Below are positions 17,844 to 27,154 of a DNA stretch of 64,000 bases, one piece after another. The stretch spans positions 1,240,001 to 1,304,000 of the forward strand of contig NZ_CP131039.1 in assembly GCF_030657335.1 (NCBI RefSeq). The letters are read 5' to 3'. The stretch comes from Croceibacterium aestuarii (GTDB lineage Bacteria > Pseudomonadota > Alphaproteobacteria > Sphingomonadales > Sphingomonadaceae). Numbering within the stretch: position 1 is the stretch's first letter; each line of letters opens with the position of its first letter. The translations under genes were made by a program, and so were the position numbers. Below the pieces are notes generated by a model, which saw nothing but the letters and a program-made list of their open reading frames with translations, was not told the origin of the DNA and did not search any database.

Positions 17844-17927
17844 GTCCGCCGCATGCTTCGGTGACCCGATCTTAACCACCACCGGCTATGCCCGGAGGCG
17901 GTAAGATCGAGACCACGGGCGAGACAA

Positions 17928-19667
17928 ATGAACGACATGACGAGGCAGCAATTCGAACGCGGCCAGCAGCCGGTCGAACAGCGCGGTGCACCGCAAGGCG
18001 CTGCGCAGCCCGCCCCGCGTCCCGCAAGCGCGCCGGCAGGCGACGCAAGAAGGGTTGCCTCGACCGACAATGCCGGCAAGCCGATCGGCGTGGTGCTCGA
18101 AATCGCAGGCTCGGGCTCGTTGATCGCGCTCGACCTGGAGCGCGTGACCGAATGCGCCGACGACGGCGACCCGTCGATTGCGCTGGCCGGCCAGGTCGGC
18201 AGCCAAATCAAGATCAAGACCAACGACGGCTGGCTGCTCGCCAGCGTGCGCAACCAGAAGCAGGACCGGCGCGCCGCGGGCATTCTCGCCAACATCGACT
18301 TCATGGGCGAGGGCGACGAGGAAAAGCTCACCGGGCGAATCCACAGCTTCCGCCGCGGCGTGACCCGCTATCCGATCCCCGGCGCGCTGGTCTATCCGGC
18401 CACCACCGCGGACCTCAGGCAAATCTACGCCTCCGACGGACGCAATGCGATCCAGGTCGGCACGGTCTATCCGACCACCGACATTCGCGCCGGCATTTAC
18501 GTCGATGCGATGCTCGGCAAGCACTTCGCGCTGCTCGGCTCGACCGGTACCGGTAAATCGACCAGCGCCGCCCTGATCCTGCACCGGATCTGCGAAAGCG
18601 CGCCCAACGGCCACATCGTGATGATCGACCCGCACGGCGAATATTCCGCTGCGTTCAAGAACACCGGGACGATCTTCGACGTCAGCAACCTGCAGATGCC
18701 CTACTGGCTGATGAACTTCGAGGAGCACTGCGAGGTATTCCTGACCTCGACCGGTAACGACCGGCAGGAGGACAGCGACATCCTCGCCAAGTGCCTGCTC
18801 AAGGCGCGCGGCAAGAACCGGCTCGCGGAACAGATCGGCAAGATTACGGTCGATTCGCCAATCCCCTACCTGCTCAGCGACCTGACGACGATCATTACAG
18901 ACGAGATGGGCAAGCTCGACAAGGCGACGAGCAGCGCGCCGTTCATGCGCATCAAGTCCAAGATCGACGAGCTCAAGGCGGACCCGCGCTACCAGTTCAT
19001 GTTCTCGGGCATGCTGGTCGGCGACACCATGGCCGAATTCATCGGCAAGATCTTCCGCATGCCGGGCGGCGGCAAGCCGATCTCGATCATCGACGTGTCG
19101 GGCGTCCCGTCTGACATTACTTCGACCGTGGTCGCGGTGCTCAGCCGCATGGTTTTCGACTTCGCCATCTGGGGCCGCGAGGAGAAGACCCGGCCGATCC
19201 TGCTGGTCTGCGAAGAGGCGCACCGCTACGTGCCGAACGAGAAGAACGCCGACGGATCGAGCGTCGGGCGCATCCTTAGCCGCATCGCCAAGGAAGGCCG
19301 CAAGTACGGCATCAGCCTGGGGCTGATTACGCAGCGCCCGTCGGACCTTGCCGAAGGCGTGCTCAGCCAATGCGGTACGATCATCTCGATGCGTCTTAAC
19401 AACGACCGCGACCAGGCCTTCGTCAAGGCCGCCATGCCCGAAGGCGCGCGCGGGTTCCTCGATTCGATCCCCGCGCTGCGCAACCGCGAATGCATCATCT
19501 GCGGCGAGGGTGTGGCGATCCCGATCCGCGTGGCGTTCGACAACCTCGAAGAGGTCAGGCGCCCGGCCTCGGAAGATCCCAGCTTCACCGATTTGTGGCG
19601 CGGCGGCGGCGGCGAAGAGGAAGCGGTCCACCGCACCGTTCAGCGCTGGCGCAGTCAAGGCAAGTAA
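17928..19667 (+). CDS. HerA-like ATPase (DUF87 domain)
   Basis: This 579-residue FtsK/HerA-superfamily ATPase has a disordered Gln/Pro/Ala-rich N-terminus (1-45), an N-terminal HAS-barrel-like region, Walker A GSTGTGKST (204-212), Walker B ILLVCEEAH (424-432), and a sensor-like ITQRPSDL (468-475). HerA proteins form hexameric DNA translocases, often with the NurA nuclease in archaea or with nuclease or Sir2 effectors in phage defence. No such partner is encoded next to it here, so its role is unassigned. Two small membrane proteins follow on the same strand. Confidence 0.85.
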   Translation: MNDMTRQQFERGQQPVEQRGAPQGAAQPAPRPASAPAGDARRVASTDNAGKPIGVVLEIAGSGSLIALDLERVTECADDGDPSIALAGQVGSQIKIKTNDGWLLASVRNQKQDRRAAGILANIDFMGEGDEEKLTGRIHSFRRGVTRYPIPGALVYPATTADLRQIYASDGRNAIQVGTVYPTTDIRAGIYVDAMLGKHFALLGSTGTGKSTSAALILHRICESAPNGHIVMIDPHGEYSAAFKNTGTIFDVSNLQMPYWLMNFEEHCEVFLTSTGNDRQEDSDILAKCLLKARGKNRLAEQIGKITVDSPIPYLLSDLTTIITDEMGKLDKATSSAPFMRIKSKIDELKADPRYQFMFSGMLVGDTMAEFIGKIFRMPGGGKPISIIDVSGVPSDITSTVVAVLSRMVFDFAIWGREEKTRPILLVCEEAHRYVPNEKNADGSSVGRILSRIAKEGRKYGISLGLITQRPSDLAEGVLSQCGTIISMRLNNDRDQAFVKAAMPEGARGFLDSIPALRNRECIICGEGVAIPIRVAFDNLEEVRRPASEDPSFTDLWRGGGGEEEAVHRTVQRWRSQGK

Positions 19668-19755
19668 GACCTCCGGTTGCGTGGCTGCGGCGGATGCCGT
19701 TGCCATGACCGCCCTTGCGCTGGTAATCGCGCGGCGGGTTGACGAGGACATTGCA

Positions 19756-20139
19756 ATGAATTCGAGTGGCAAGAATGCCCCGCTGTTGCGCCGGTTCGGC
19801 TGGCGCGAGGGCCTTATTCTCGTCCTGTCGGCGGTGATCGCCGTGATGGCGTGGCGGATGGACGTCCAGGCGCGCGAGCGGTCCGATCTCAGCGACCGGT
19901 TGCTGCGCGAGACGCAGGCCCATGCGCTGACCAAGCTGCAACTCAACACCGTCGAATTCCGCGCCGCGAACCGCGTGCTGGCGACCGATGTCAGGCGCGA
20001 CGACCTCGACAAACGGATCGTCGAGCAGGCGAAACGGGCCGAACAGCTCGAGGCCGAGGCTGAAGACTTGCGCCAGAGGTTGATCCGGGAGACGAACTGC
20101 GTGACTCCGAAGTCGATTCGCAACGCGGAAGGCTTGTGA
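19756..20139 (+). CDS. Small membrane protein with coiled coil, i-spanin (Rz)-like
   Basis: The 127-residue protein has an N-in transmembrane anchor at about residues 18-34, then a charged periplasmic region predicted to be a continuous coiled coil (about 40-112), and a Cys at 115 near the C-terminus. The topology and length match Rz-type inner-membrane spanins, which join an outer-membrane lipoprotein across the periplasm. I did not recognise an exact family. GAGG precedes the ATG at 19756. An upstream ATG in frame lacks such a site. It overlaps the next gene by one base. Confidence 0.6.
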   Translation: MNSSGKNAPLLRRFGWREGLILVLSAVIAVMAWRMDVQARERSDLSDRLLRETQAHALTKLQLNTVEFRAANRVLATDVRRDDLDKRIVEQAKRAEQLEAEAEDLRQRLIRETNCVTPKSIRNAEGL

Positions 20140-20462
20140 TGCGCCGCGCCCTCTTCCTCGCCCTGCTGCTGCTGCCCGGGTGCACAACCATGCCCGGCGC
20201 CGCCGAACCCGCGCCCCAGCCCGCGCCTTCGCCGGAGCCGGTCGCCTGCGTTGACCGCGCGCAAATTCCGGCCGAGCCGCCGATGGTCGGCGAGAGATTC
20301 AACGGCGACGCCAAGCACGATCTGCAGATCCTCGCTCCCAATGCGCAGGCGCTGCGCAAGTGGGGCGAGGACCTCAGAGCGCTCCTCGAAACCTGTGCCG
20401 CCGCCGGTCCGCCCCCGGCTCCCGCAGCCCCCGCCGCCGGCGCCACGCCTTCGGCGAGTTAA
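20139..20462 (+). CDS. Small proline-rich lipoprotein, o-spanin (Rz1)-like
   Basis: This is a 107-residue lipoprotein. The lipobox LLPGC puts the lipidated Cys at residue 15, with no Asp next to it, so outer-membrane sorting is expected. A Pro/Ala-rich stretch follows, and then ALRKWGEDLRALLETC (71-86), close in pattern to the W-x-x-x-L-x-x-L-x-x-C helix of phage Rz1-like LysC proteins. A second Pro/Ala-rich tail ends the protein. The start is TGATG-coupled to the Rz-like gene. Two internal Cys (37 and 86) could form disulfides. Confidence 0.6.
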   Translation: MRRALFLALLLLPGCTTMPGAAEPAPQPAPSPEPVACVDRAQIPAEPPMVGERFNGDAKHDLQILAPNAQALRKWGEDLRALLETCAAAGPPPAPAAPAAGATPSAS

Positions 20463-20484
20463 GGGCGCGCGCCCCGGCGCCTGA

Positions 20485-21963
20485 CTAGAGGTTGGGCGCG
20501 TAGCGGCCGGCGGGCTGGCCGTCGGCCTGGGTTTGCTCCTGCGCTTCCTCGCTGGTTTCGGCGGAGGCGTGCTTGCGCCAACCCGAGTAGTGGTAGAACC
20601 ACCAGGCGAGCACGAGGCCGGCGATCGCGCCGACGGTGAACGACCACCAGATGGCGTCCGAGCCGAGCGTATCGTAGGTCAGGAAATAGAAGCCCAGCCG
20701 CACCGGGTAGAGTGCCACGGCGATGATGACCAGCGGCACCACGACCGCCCCCCCGGCGCGCATCGTCGCCGAGTAGACCATCGTCACGCCGAAGAACATG
20801 AAGCTCCACACCGAGATCACCTGGATGTGGCGGCCGATCTCGACCGCCTCGCTCCCCGAACCGAGGAACAGCACCAGCGCGGCGCGGTCGAAGACCAGGA
20901 GTAGCAGCGTCAGCACCCCGGTCATCGCGAAGTTGACCAGCACCCCGGCGCGGGTGACGTGATCGAGCCGGTGCCACTTCTGGGCGCCGATGAACTGCGC
21001 GGCCATCGCACTGACCGCGCCGCCGATCGCCATGGCCGGCATCTGGATATAGGTGAACAGCTGCATCGCGGCGCCGTAGGCCGCGGTCATCATCAGCCCC
21101 TCGCGGTTGACCAGGCCGACGATGATGATCCCGGCCGCGCTCATCACCAGCATCTGCGCGCCCATCGGGATGCCCTTGAGGACGATGAACTTGAGTTCGT
21201 CGCGCACCGGTCTGAGGTATCTAAGCTCCGCCCCGCGCAGCCGCAGCGGCAGGTCCTTGGCGTATACGTAGACGATCATCCCGAAGAACGAGACCAGGCT
21301 GGCGACGATGGTCGAAAGCGCCGAACCGGCGATGCCGAGCTCGGGGAAGGGCCCGAAGCCGGTGATCAGCATCGGGTTGAGCACGGCGTCGATCGCCACG
21401 GTCACCCCCATGAAGATCAGCGGCGTGCGCGCGTCGCCGGTTCCGCGCAGGCCCATGGTGAGGATCACCGAGACCATCATGAACGGCATCGAGACGAACA
21501 TCAGGCGGATGTAGGTCAGGGCCAGCGCATAGGCTCCGCCGGGCGTGTCGAGGACGGTCAGCAAGGCCGGCGCAGCGAGCCAGCCGACCAGCGCGATCGC
21601 CACCATGACGAAGACGGAAAATCCGACCGCGGTGCCGAAGGTCCGGCGGGCGCCGTCGATGTCGCGGGCGCCGTAGCGCTGGCCGATCTTGACCGTGCCG
21701 GCCATGCCGAAGCCGAAGGCCGCGCTGGCGACGAGAAACATGATGATGTTGGCATTGGCGGTTGCGGCGAGAGCGTCCTCGCCGATCAGCCGGCCGACCC
21801 AGATCGAATTGACCGTACCCGAAAGCGACTGCAGCATGTTGCTGAACAGCGTCGGCAGGGCGAAAATCATCAGGGTGCGCAGGACCGGCCCCTGGGTCAG
21901 GTCGCCGCGCATCGGCATCGCCGGTCTCGCGGCCGGTCCGCCGCCGGGCTGTTCGCCGCTCAT
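20485..21963 (-). CDS. MATE family efflux transporter
   Basis: This 492-residue transporter has twelve predicted helices in two related halves. The N-terminal PTLFSNMLQSLSGTVNSIWVGRLIGEDALAAT segment is the classic MATE opening. Members expel drugs, cationic metabolites or lipids using Na+ or H+ gradients; the substrate here is unknown. The ATG beginning MSGEQPGG is chosen, because the longer open frame upstream only covers queE in another frame. It is probably co-transcribed after queE with 23 bases between them. Confidence 0.9.
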   Translation of the reverse strand: MSGEQPGGGPAARPAMPMRGDLTQGPVLRTLMIFALPTLFSNMLQSLSGTVNSIWVGRLIGEDALAATANANIIMFLVASAAFGFGMAGTVKIGQRYGARDIDGARRTFGTAVGFSVFVMVAIALVGWLAAPALLTVLDTPGGAYALALTYIRLMFVSMPFMMVSVILTMGLRGTGDARTPLIFMGVTVAIDAVLNPMLITGFGPFPELGIAGSALSTIVASLVSFFGMIVYVYAKDLPLRLRGAELRYLRPVRDELKFIVLKGIPMGAQMLVMSAAGIIIVGLVNREGLMMTAAYGAAMQLFTYIQMPAMAIGGAVSAMAAQFIGAQKWHRLDHVTRAGVLVNFAMTGVLTLLLLVFDRAALVLFLGSGSEAVEIGRHIQVISVWSFMFFGVTMVYSATMRAGGAVVVPLVIIAVALYPVRLGFYFLTYDTLGSDAIWWSFTVGAIAGLVLAWWFYHYSGWRKHASAETSEEAQEQTQADGQPAGRYAPNL

Positions 21964-21986
21964 GCAATCCCCCTCGTTGATAGCGC

Positions 21987-22733
21987 TCACGTCCCGCGCG
22001 TGTCGCCGTATAGCCCGATGTGCAACCTTTTGGACAGAGTCAAACCGTGTTTCACGCACAGCGCCGCAATCCATCTTTCGCGGGCGTCGAGCGTCTCGGC
22101 ATCGGTGCCTTCGGCCATCAGCCAAATTCGCTCGCGCGGGATCGCGTAACGCTGGGCGAGGGCGAGCACTTCGTCGGCATCCGCGGGCTCGGCGACGACG
22201 AACTTGAGCGCGGCACGCGGCTCGGCGGCCCAGGCGTGAAGACGTTCGGGTGGCAGCGCGAGGTCGGCGGGATTGCCCGAATGGGCGAGCTTGGGGCTGA
22301 CGTTGTACTGCGCGACGAGCGCATCGAGCGCTGGCGGCGGGGCGACGGTGCCGTTGGTCTCGATCTCGACCCGGATACCGGGCAGCAGTGCGAGCAGCCG
22401 ATCCAGCATGCGGGCCAGCGCCGGCGCCTGCAGCAGCGGCTCGCCCCCGGTGACGACGAGGCGCGGCTGGCCGAGCGCGGCTATGCGCGCCGCGGCGTCC
22501 TCGGGCGCGAGGCTCACCTGGTTGGCCTTGCGGACATAAGTCTCGCCGCCGCGGTGCGGCCGGTTGTCGCCCTCGAAATGCCAAGTGTAGGGCGTGTCGC
22601 ACCATAGGCAGGCGAGGTTGCAGCGGCTCAGGCGGATGAAGGCACAGGGCCTGCCCTGCGAGGGTCCTTCGCCCTGCAGCGAGGCGAAGATCTCGGGCTC
22701 GCCGTGGTCGTCGGTGGCGAGGATCAGCGCCAT
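21987..22733 (-). CDS. queE: 7-carboxy-7-deazaguanine synthase QueE
   Basis: QueE is a radical SAM enzyme that converts 6-carboxy-tetrahydropterin to 7-carboxy-7-deazaguanine in the queuosine pathway. The 248-residue protein has the opening IFASLQGEGPSQGRPCAFIRLSRCN and a radical SAM triad CNLACLWC (Cys-x3-Cys-x2-Cys), with GGEPLL for SAM binding and EIETNGT. The other que genes are not in the window. Upstream lies one copy of the 115-bp element described separately, ending about 14 bases before the ATG, so it probably forms the promoter or leader. Confidence 0.94.
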   Translation of the reverse strand: MALILATDDHGEPEIFASLQGEGPSQGRPCAFIRLSRCNLACLWCDTPYTWHFEGDNRPHRGGETYVRKANQVSLAPEDAAARIAALGQPRLVVTGGEPLLQAPALARMLDRLLALLPGIRVEIETNGTVAPPPALDALVAQYNVSPKLAHSGNPADLALPPERLHAWAAEPRAALKFVVAEPADADEVLALAQRYAIPRERIWLMAEGTDAETLDARERWIAALCVKHGLTLSKRLHIGLYGDTRGT

Positions 22734-22747
22734 GGCGTGTTGGATTC

Positions 22748-22863
22748 GGGTGACACAAGCGACACCCTGTCAACCTGCCAAATTTGGACGTTCGACATTA
22801 AAAACAATACGATAGGCGTCGAAATGCCGGGTGACACTTTTGCGGGATCGGGGCGCAAAACGC
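22748..22863 (-). promoter_or_regulatory. Conserved 115-bp intergenic element, copy 1 (upstream of queE)
   Basis: Read on the minus strand the order is GCGTTTTGC, 17 bases with TCCCGC, GTGTCACCC, exactly 57 bases ending GGCAGGTT, GACAGGGTGT, two variable bases, and CTTGTGTCACCC, stopping about 14 bases before the queE ATG. The second copy at 49152-49266 has the same boxes and the same 57-base spacing. Function is unknown; a multi-site operator or structured leader is possible. Confidence 0.6.
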
Positions 22864-22961
22864 AGTGAGGTCGAAGGAATTGCATCACCAGCCACGCTGG
22901 CAAAGCCCAAGCGTGTAGGAAAGCGTTTTTCGCGGCGTCCGCTTCATCAACAGCTCCATCC

Positions 22962-23074
22962 CGTCATGCTGAACTGTTTCAGCATCCATTCCTCGTCCGC
23001 TGCGGCGGTGCGGTTGGGGAAATGGACCGTGGAAGCGAAGCTGTGCAAGGCACAGACACGTTCAGGGTGACGAA
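22962..23074. repeat. Mosaic palindromic repeat, copy A
   Basis: The left arm ATGCTGAA-CTGT-TTCAGCAT (22966-22985) is a perfect 8-bp hairpin. The ends CGTCATGCTGAA and TTCAGGGTGACG are imperfect inverted repeats (10 of 12). The right 54 bases (23021-23074: AATGGACCGTGGAAGCGAAG, then a variable part, then TTCAGGGTGACGAA) match copy B at 37882-37934 at roughly 80 percent. Confidence 0.7.
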
Positions 23075-23090
23075 ACAGGAAAGCGGTTCG

Positions 23091-25931
23091 CTACCCCAGC
23101 CGCGCCAGTGCGGCTTCGAGCCGCTCGGCCTCGGCCGTATGGTGCGCGTGGTCGGCGCGCGCCTTCTCGACCGCCTCGGGCTTGGCGCGTTCGACGAAGT
23201 TGGCGTTGGACAGCCGGCCTTCGAGCGCCTTGGCCTCCTTGCGCGCGGCTTCGAGCGCCTTGGCGAGGCGGGCCTTTTCGGCCCCGATGTCGATCACGCC
23301 TTCGAGCGGGATGACGAACATGTCGCTGCCGGCACCGATCTGCATCGCCGCTCCGGCAGGCGCCTCGCGCTGGTGGATGGCCGAAAGCCGGGCCAGCCGA
23401 TCGAGCGTTGCCGCGTTGGAGAGGATGACGCGGGTGGCGAGCGTGGAGGGCGAGGCGAGCCAGGCTTCCAGCTTGGCGCCCGGGGCAAGACCGAGTTCGT
23501 TCTTCGCCGTGCGCAGGTTGCGCGTGAGCTCGACGAGCCACTCGACTTCGGCCTTGGCCTCTGCGTCAACCGCTGCTTGCGGCGCCGGCCACCTGGCCAC
23601 GATGAGGTCGTAGGGCCGTTCGTCCTGCGCATGCCACAGCTCTTCGGTGATGAAGGGCATGAACGGGTGCAGCATGACGAGGATCTGGTCGAGCACCCAG
23701 CCGGCGACGGCGCGGGTTTCGTCGGCCGACGCCCCCTCTCCCAACCCTCTCCCCTGAAGGGGAGCGGGCTTTTCGCTCAGCACGCCCTTGATCAGCTCGA
23801 GGTACCAGTCGCAGAACGTGTCCCAGACGAAGTGGTAGATCGCATTCGCCGCGGCATCGAAGCGCAGGTCGGCCATTGCCTTGTCGAGTTCGGCCAGCGT
23901 CTCGACCACCTCGCCGACGATCCACTTGTTGACCGCGAGCGTTGCCTCGGGCGCGGCCAGGGTCTGCGACGCACCGATCCCGTTGGCCTGGCAGAAACGC
24001 GTGGCATTCCAAAGCTTTGTCGCGAAGTTGCGGTATCCCTCGACGCGCTTCTCGTCCATCTTGATGTCGCGGCCCTGGCTTTCCATCGCCGCCATGAAGA
24101 AGCGCAGCGCGTCGGCGCCGTACCGGTCGATCAGGCCGAGCGGGTCGACCACGTTGCCCTTCGACTTGGACATCTTCTGCCCGTCGGGCGCGCGCACGAG
24201 GCCGTGCAGGTAGAGCCGCGGCCAGGGGATCTGCCCGGTGTTGTGCATCCCCATCATCATCATCCGCGCGTCCCAGAAGAACAGGATGTCGAAGCCGGAG
24301 ATGAGGAGGTCGTTGGGGTAGTGCTTGGCCAGCAAATTTTCCTCCCCGGCACGGGGAGGGGGACCGTCCGCAGGACGGTGGAGGGGATTTGCCCCTCGCA
24401 CCGACGCTGCAGGAGGAGAATCCCCTCCGTCAGCGCTCCGCGCTGCCACCTCCCCGTCCCGGGGAGGCAATTCGGCGTCCGGCCAGCCGAGCGTGGCGAA
24501 GGGCCACAGGGCGCTGGAGAACCAGGTGTCGAGGACGTCGGGGTCGCGGCGCAAGGGCGCGCCTTCTCCCGCTTGCGCTTGCGCTTCTTCCTCGGTCTCG
24601 GCGACGTAGACCTTGCCATCCTCGCCATACCAGGCCGGAATCCGGTGCCCCCACCACAGCTGACGGCTGACGCACCACGGCTGGATGTTTTCCATCCAGT
24701 TGAAGAAGGTCTTTTCCCAGCTCTTCGGGACGATCTCGATCGCGCCTGAGCGCACCGCCTCGATCGGGCCCTTGGCCAGCGTTTCGGCGTCGACGTACCA
24801 CTGGTCGGTCAGCCAGGGTTCGATCGGCACGCCGCCGCGGTCGCCGTAGGGTTGCTGGATCGTGCGCGGTTCGGCGTCGTACTCGGCCCCGTCCTTGTCG
24901 ACGTAGGGGACCAGAAAGCCGCCCGCCTTCATCGCCGCGACCACCGCCGTGCGCGCTTCGAACCGGTCGAGGCCGATGAATTGGTCGGGAATGAGGCCGT
25001 CGGCGGTCTGGATGACCTTCGCTTCGGCATCGAACATGTTGAGCATTTCGGCAGGCGCGATTCCGGCGCGCTTGCCGACCTCGAAGTCGTTGAAATCGTG
25101 CCCCGGGGTGACCTTGACCGCGCCGGTGCCCAGCTCGGGATCGGCATGCGCGTCGACGACCACCGAGATCGGCCGCCCGGTCAGCGGCAGGCGAAGCTGC
25201 TTGCCGACCATTGCCGCATAGCGCGGATCGTCGGCCGAAACCGCCACCGCCATGTCGGCGAGCATCGTTTCCGGGCGGGTGGTCTGGACCTCGATCGATC
25301 CCGAGCCATCGGCGAGCGGATAACGGAAGCGCCAGAAGTGCCCGGCGACCTCGCGCGTTTCGACCTCGAGATCGCTGATCGCGGTCTTGAGCTTGGGGTC
25401 CCAGTTCACCAGCCGCTTGTCGCGGTAGATCAGCCCCTGGTTATAGAGGTCGACGAAGACCTTCACCACCGCGCGGGTAAAGTGCGGGTCCATGGTGAAC
25501 TGTTCGCGGCTCCAGTCCATCGAACAGCCCAGGCGGCGCAGCTGGCGGGTGATGGTGCCGCCGCTTTCCTCCTTCCATTCCCAGACCTTGTCGACGAATT
25601 CCTCGCGCGAATAGTTGGTGCGCTTGTCCTGCCGCTCCTCGAGCTGGCGCTCGACGACCATTTGCGTGGCGATGCCGGCGTGGTCGGTGCCCACGACCCA
25701 CAGCGCGTCCTTGCCGCGCAGCCGCTCGTAGCGGACCACCACGTCCTGCAGCGTGTTGTCGAGCGCGTGGCCGATGTGCAGCGACCCGGTGACGTTGGGC
25801 GGCGGGTTGACGATGGTGAAGGGCTCGGCGTCCGGCCGCGCAGGCCGGAACTGGCCGGTCTCCTCCCAGTGGGCGTACCACTTCGCCTCGATGGCGGCGG
25901 GATCGAAGGTCTTGTCGAGCTCTGTCGTCAT
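23091..25931 (-). CDS. valS: Valyl-tRNA synthetase with two in-frame repeat insertions
   Basis: This class I synthetase charges tRNA-Val. The 946-residue protein has HIGH ([16 protein letters not shown]), the editing domain, KMSKS ([14 protein letters not shown]), the anticodon-binding domain and a C-terminal coiled-coil arm ([19 protein letters not shown]). The ATG beginning [10 protein letters not shown] is chosen because an upstream extension is not family-like. Two stretches are foreign to the family: about 46 residues between LGWPDAE and [14 protein letters not shown] (DNA 24335-24472) and a shorter one after LIKGVLSE (23731-23774). Both keep the frame open. Confidence 0.95.
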   Translation of the reverse strand: MTTELDKTFDPAAIEAKWYAHWEETGQFRPARPDAEPFTIVNPPPNVTGSLHIGHALDNTLQDVVVRYERLRGKDALWVVGTDHAGIATQMVVERQLEERQDKRTNYSREEFVDKVWEWKEESGGTITRQLRRLGCSMDWSREQFTMDPHFTRAVVKVFVDLYNQGLIYRDKRLVNWDPKLKTAISDLEVETREVAGHFWRFRYPLADGSGSIEVQTTRPETMLADMAVAVSADDPRYAAMVGKQLRLPLTGRPISVVVDAHADPELGTGAVKVTPGHDFNDFEVGKRAGIAPAEMLNMFDAEAKVIQTADGLIPDQFIGLDRFEARTAVVAAMKAGGFLVPYVDKDGAEYDAEPRTIQQPYGDRGGVPIEPWLTDQWYVDAETLAKGPIEAVRSGAIEIVPKSWEKTFFNWMENIQPWCVSRQLWWGHRIPAWYGEDGKVYVAETEEEAQAQAGEGAPLRRDPDVLDTWFSSALWPFATLGWPDAELPPRDGEVAARSADGGDSPPAASVRGANPLHRPADGPPPRAGEENLLAKHYPNDLLISGFDILFFWDARMMMMGMHNTGQIPWPRLYLHGLVRAPDGQKMSKSKGNVVDPLGLIDRYGADALRFFMAAMESQGRDIKMDEKRVEGYRNFATKLWNATRFCQANGIGASQTLAAPEATLAVNKWIVGEVVETLAELDKAMADLRFDAAANAIYHFVWDTFCDWYLELIKGVLSEKPAPLQGRGLGEGASADETRAVAGWVLDQILVMLHPFMPFITEELWHAQDERPYDLIVARWPAPQAAVDAEAKAEVEWLVELTRNLRTAKNELGLAPGAKLEAWLASPSTLATRVILSNAATLDRLARLSAIHQREAPAGAAMQIGAGSDMFVIPLEGVIDIGAEKARLAKALEAARKEAKALEGRLSNANFVERAKPEAVEKARADHAHHTAEAERLEAALARLG
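23731..23774. repeat. Short palindromic repeat in frame in valS
   Basis: The sequence CCCTCTCCCAACCCTCTCCC followed by CTGAAGGGGAGCGGGCTTTT has the form of the common intergenic CCCTCTCCC/GGGGAGAGGG hairpin repeats of proteobacteria, and here it is translated as [15 protein letters not shown] within valS. Confidence 0.6.
24335..24472. repeat. 138-bp palindromic element in frame in valS
   Basis: The element is bounded by two CCTCCCC-N5-GGGGAGG hairpins. Inside are CCGTCC-GCA-GGACGG, a 10-bp perfect pair GGAGGGGATT (24380-24389) with AATCCCCTCC (24419-24428), and CAGCGC-TCC-GCGCTG. It adds about 46 codons and no stop. Confidence 0.75.
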
Positions 25932-26044
25932 ATGCGCGAGCGCCTTTGCCAGCGGCGAAGGAGGCGCGCAAGGCGCGCGTCGTGGCCGATCGGGCTTCGT
26001 GAGCCGCTTGCCGCCTGCGGTTTTTGCCCGCATAGCAGCGCGAT

Positions 26045-27154
26045 ATGCGCGAATGGGCGGACTTCTCCATCGAACAGGGCGATGGCGGCACGCAGCTGGT
26101 GCTGCACGGCCCGTTGGTCATTTCCAGCATCGGGGTGCTGGACGAGAAGCTGCGCCAGTACGAGGGCGAGGCGGCGCGCATCGACCTTTCGCAAGTGGAG
26201 CAGGTCGACACCGTTGGCGCCTGGACGGTGCTGCGCTTTTCCCGGGCCAGCGGCGCCAAGATCACCGGGGCGAGCGAGAAGGCGCAGCGCCTGATCAAGG
26301 CGGTCGAGGACGCCGAGAACACCGCCGACATCGAACCGCCGCGCCCGCGCCTGCTGCTGCGCGTGCCCGAACGGGTCGGCGAACTGGTGCTCGAATTCTT
26401 CACCGGGGCGCGGCTGATGATCGGCTTCGTCGGCGCACTGCTGGTGTCGGTCGGCGGCATTTTCCGCCATCCCTCGCGCTTCCGCATGAAAGCCTTCGTC
26501 CGCCAGCTCGAGCTGACCGGCGTCACCGCGCTGCCGATCATCGGGCTGATGAGCTTCCTGATCGGTATCGTCGTCGCGCAGCAGGGCGCCGCACAGCTCA
26601 AGCAGTTCGGAGCGGAAATCTACACCATCAACCTGACCGGGCGGCTGACCCTGCGCGAGCTCGGCGTGCTGATGACCTCGATCATGATCGCCGGCCGCTC
26701 CGGCTCGGCCTTCGCCGCGCAGATCGGGACGATGAAGCTCACCGAGGAAATCGACGCCATGCGCACGATCGGCGTTTCGCCGATGGAAGCGCTGGTGGTG
26801 CCGCGCGTGCTGGCTCTGGTGGTGATGATGCCGCTGCTCGGCTTCTATTCGAGCGTTCTCGGGATCATCGGCGGGGCCTTCGTCGCCGACCTTACGCTGG
26901 GCATCCCGTTCCTCACCTTCCTTTCGCGCATCCAGGAAGTCGTCCCGCTCTACGACGTGTGGGTCGGGACCATCAAGGCGCCGGTGTTCGGCCTGATCGT
27001 GGCGCTGACCGGCTGCTACCAGGGCATGCAGGTGTCGGGCGATTCGGAGCAGGTCGGCCTGAGGACCACGATGGCGGTGGTCCAGGCGATCTTCATGGTC
27101 ATCGTGCTCGATGCGTTCTTCGCGGTGCTCTTCACCGAGGTCGGCTGGGCATGA
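26045..27154 (+). CDS. mlaE: MlaE-type ABC permease with fused STAS domain
   Basis: This is the membrane subunit of an MCE/Mla phospholipid transporter. The 369-residue protein has an N-terminal STAS-like domain (about 1-105, [18 protein letters not shown]), corresponding to MlaB fused to the permease, then the MlaE domain with five or six helices ([40 protein letters not shown]). The stop overlaps the ATG of mlaF. It sits in a run with mlaF, mlaD and a lipoprotein. Lipid transport direction is not evident from sequence. Confidence 0.92.
   Translation: MREWADFSIEQGDGGTQLVLHGPLVISSIGVLDEKLRQYEGEAARIDLSQVEQVDTVGAWTVLRFSRASGAKITGASEKAQRLIKAVEDAENTADIEPPRPRLLLRVPERVGELVLEFFTGARLMIGFVGALLVSVGGIFRHPSRFRMKAFVRQLELTGVTALPIIGLMSFLIGIVVAQQGAAQLKQFGAEIYTINLTGRLTLRELGVLMTSIMIAGRSGSAFAAQIGTMKLTEEIDAMRTIGVSPMEALVVPRVLALVVMMPLLGFYSSVLGIIGGAFVADLTLGIPFLTFLSRIQEVVPLYDVWVGTIKAPVFGLIVALTGCYQGMQVSGDSEQVGLRTTMAVVQAIFMVIVLDAFFAVLFTEVGWA

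Larger units (their letters stand above)
22734..23090. other. Noncoding 357-base gap between queE and valS
   Basis: No coding sequence was found. From the queE side it holds the 115-bp conserved element (22748-22863), then AT-richer spacer, then a mosaic palindromic repeat (22962-23074) next to the valS stop. Any terminator for valS would have to be formed by that repeat, since no classical stem with a T run was seen. Confidence 0.7.

Noticed and set aside
17928-20462. HerA plus two membrane proteins as an antiphage defence island.
   Set aside because: No nuclease, NADase or other effector is present, and the surroundings are housekeeping genes, so the claim would go beyond the evidence.
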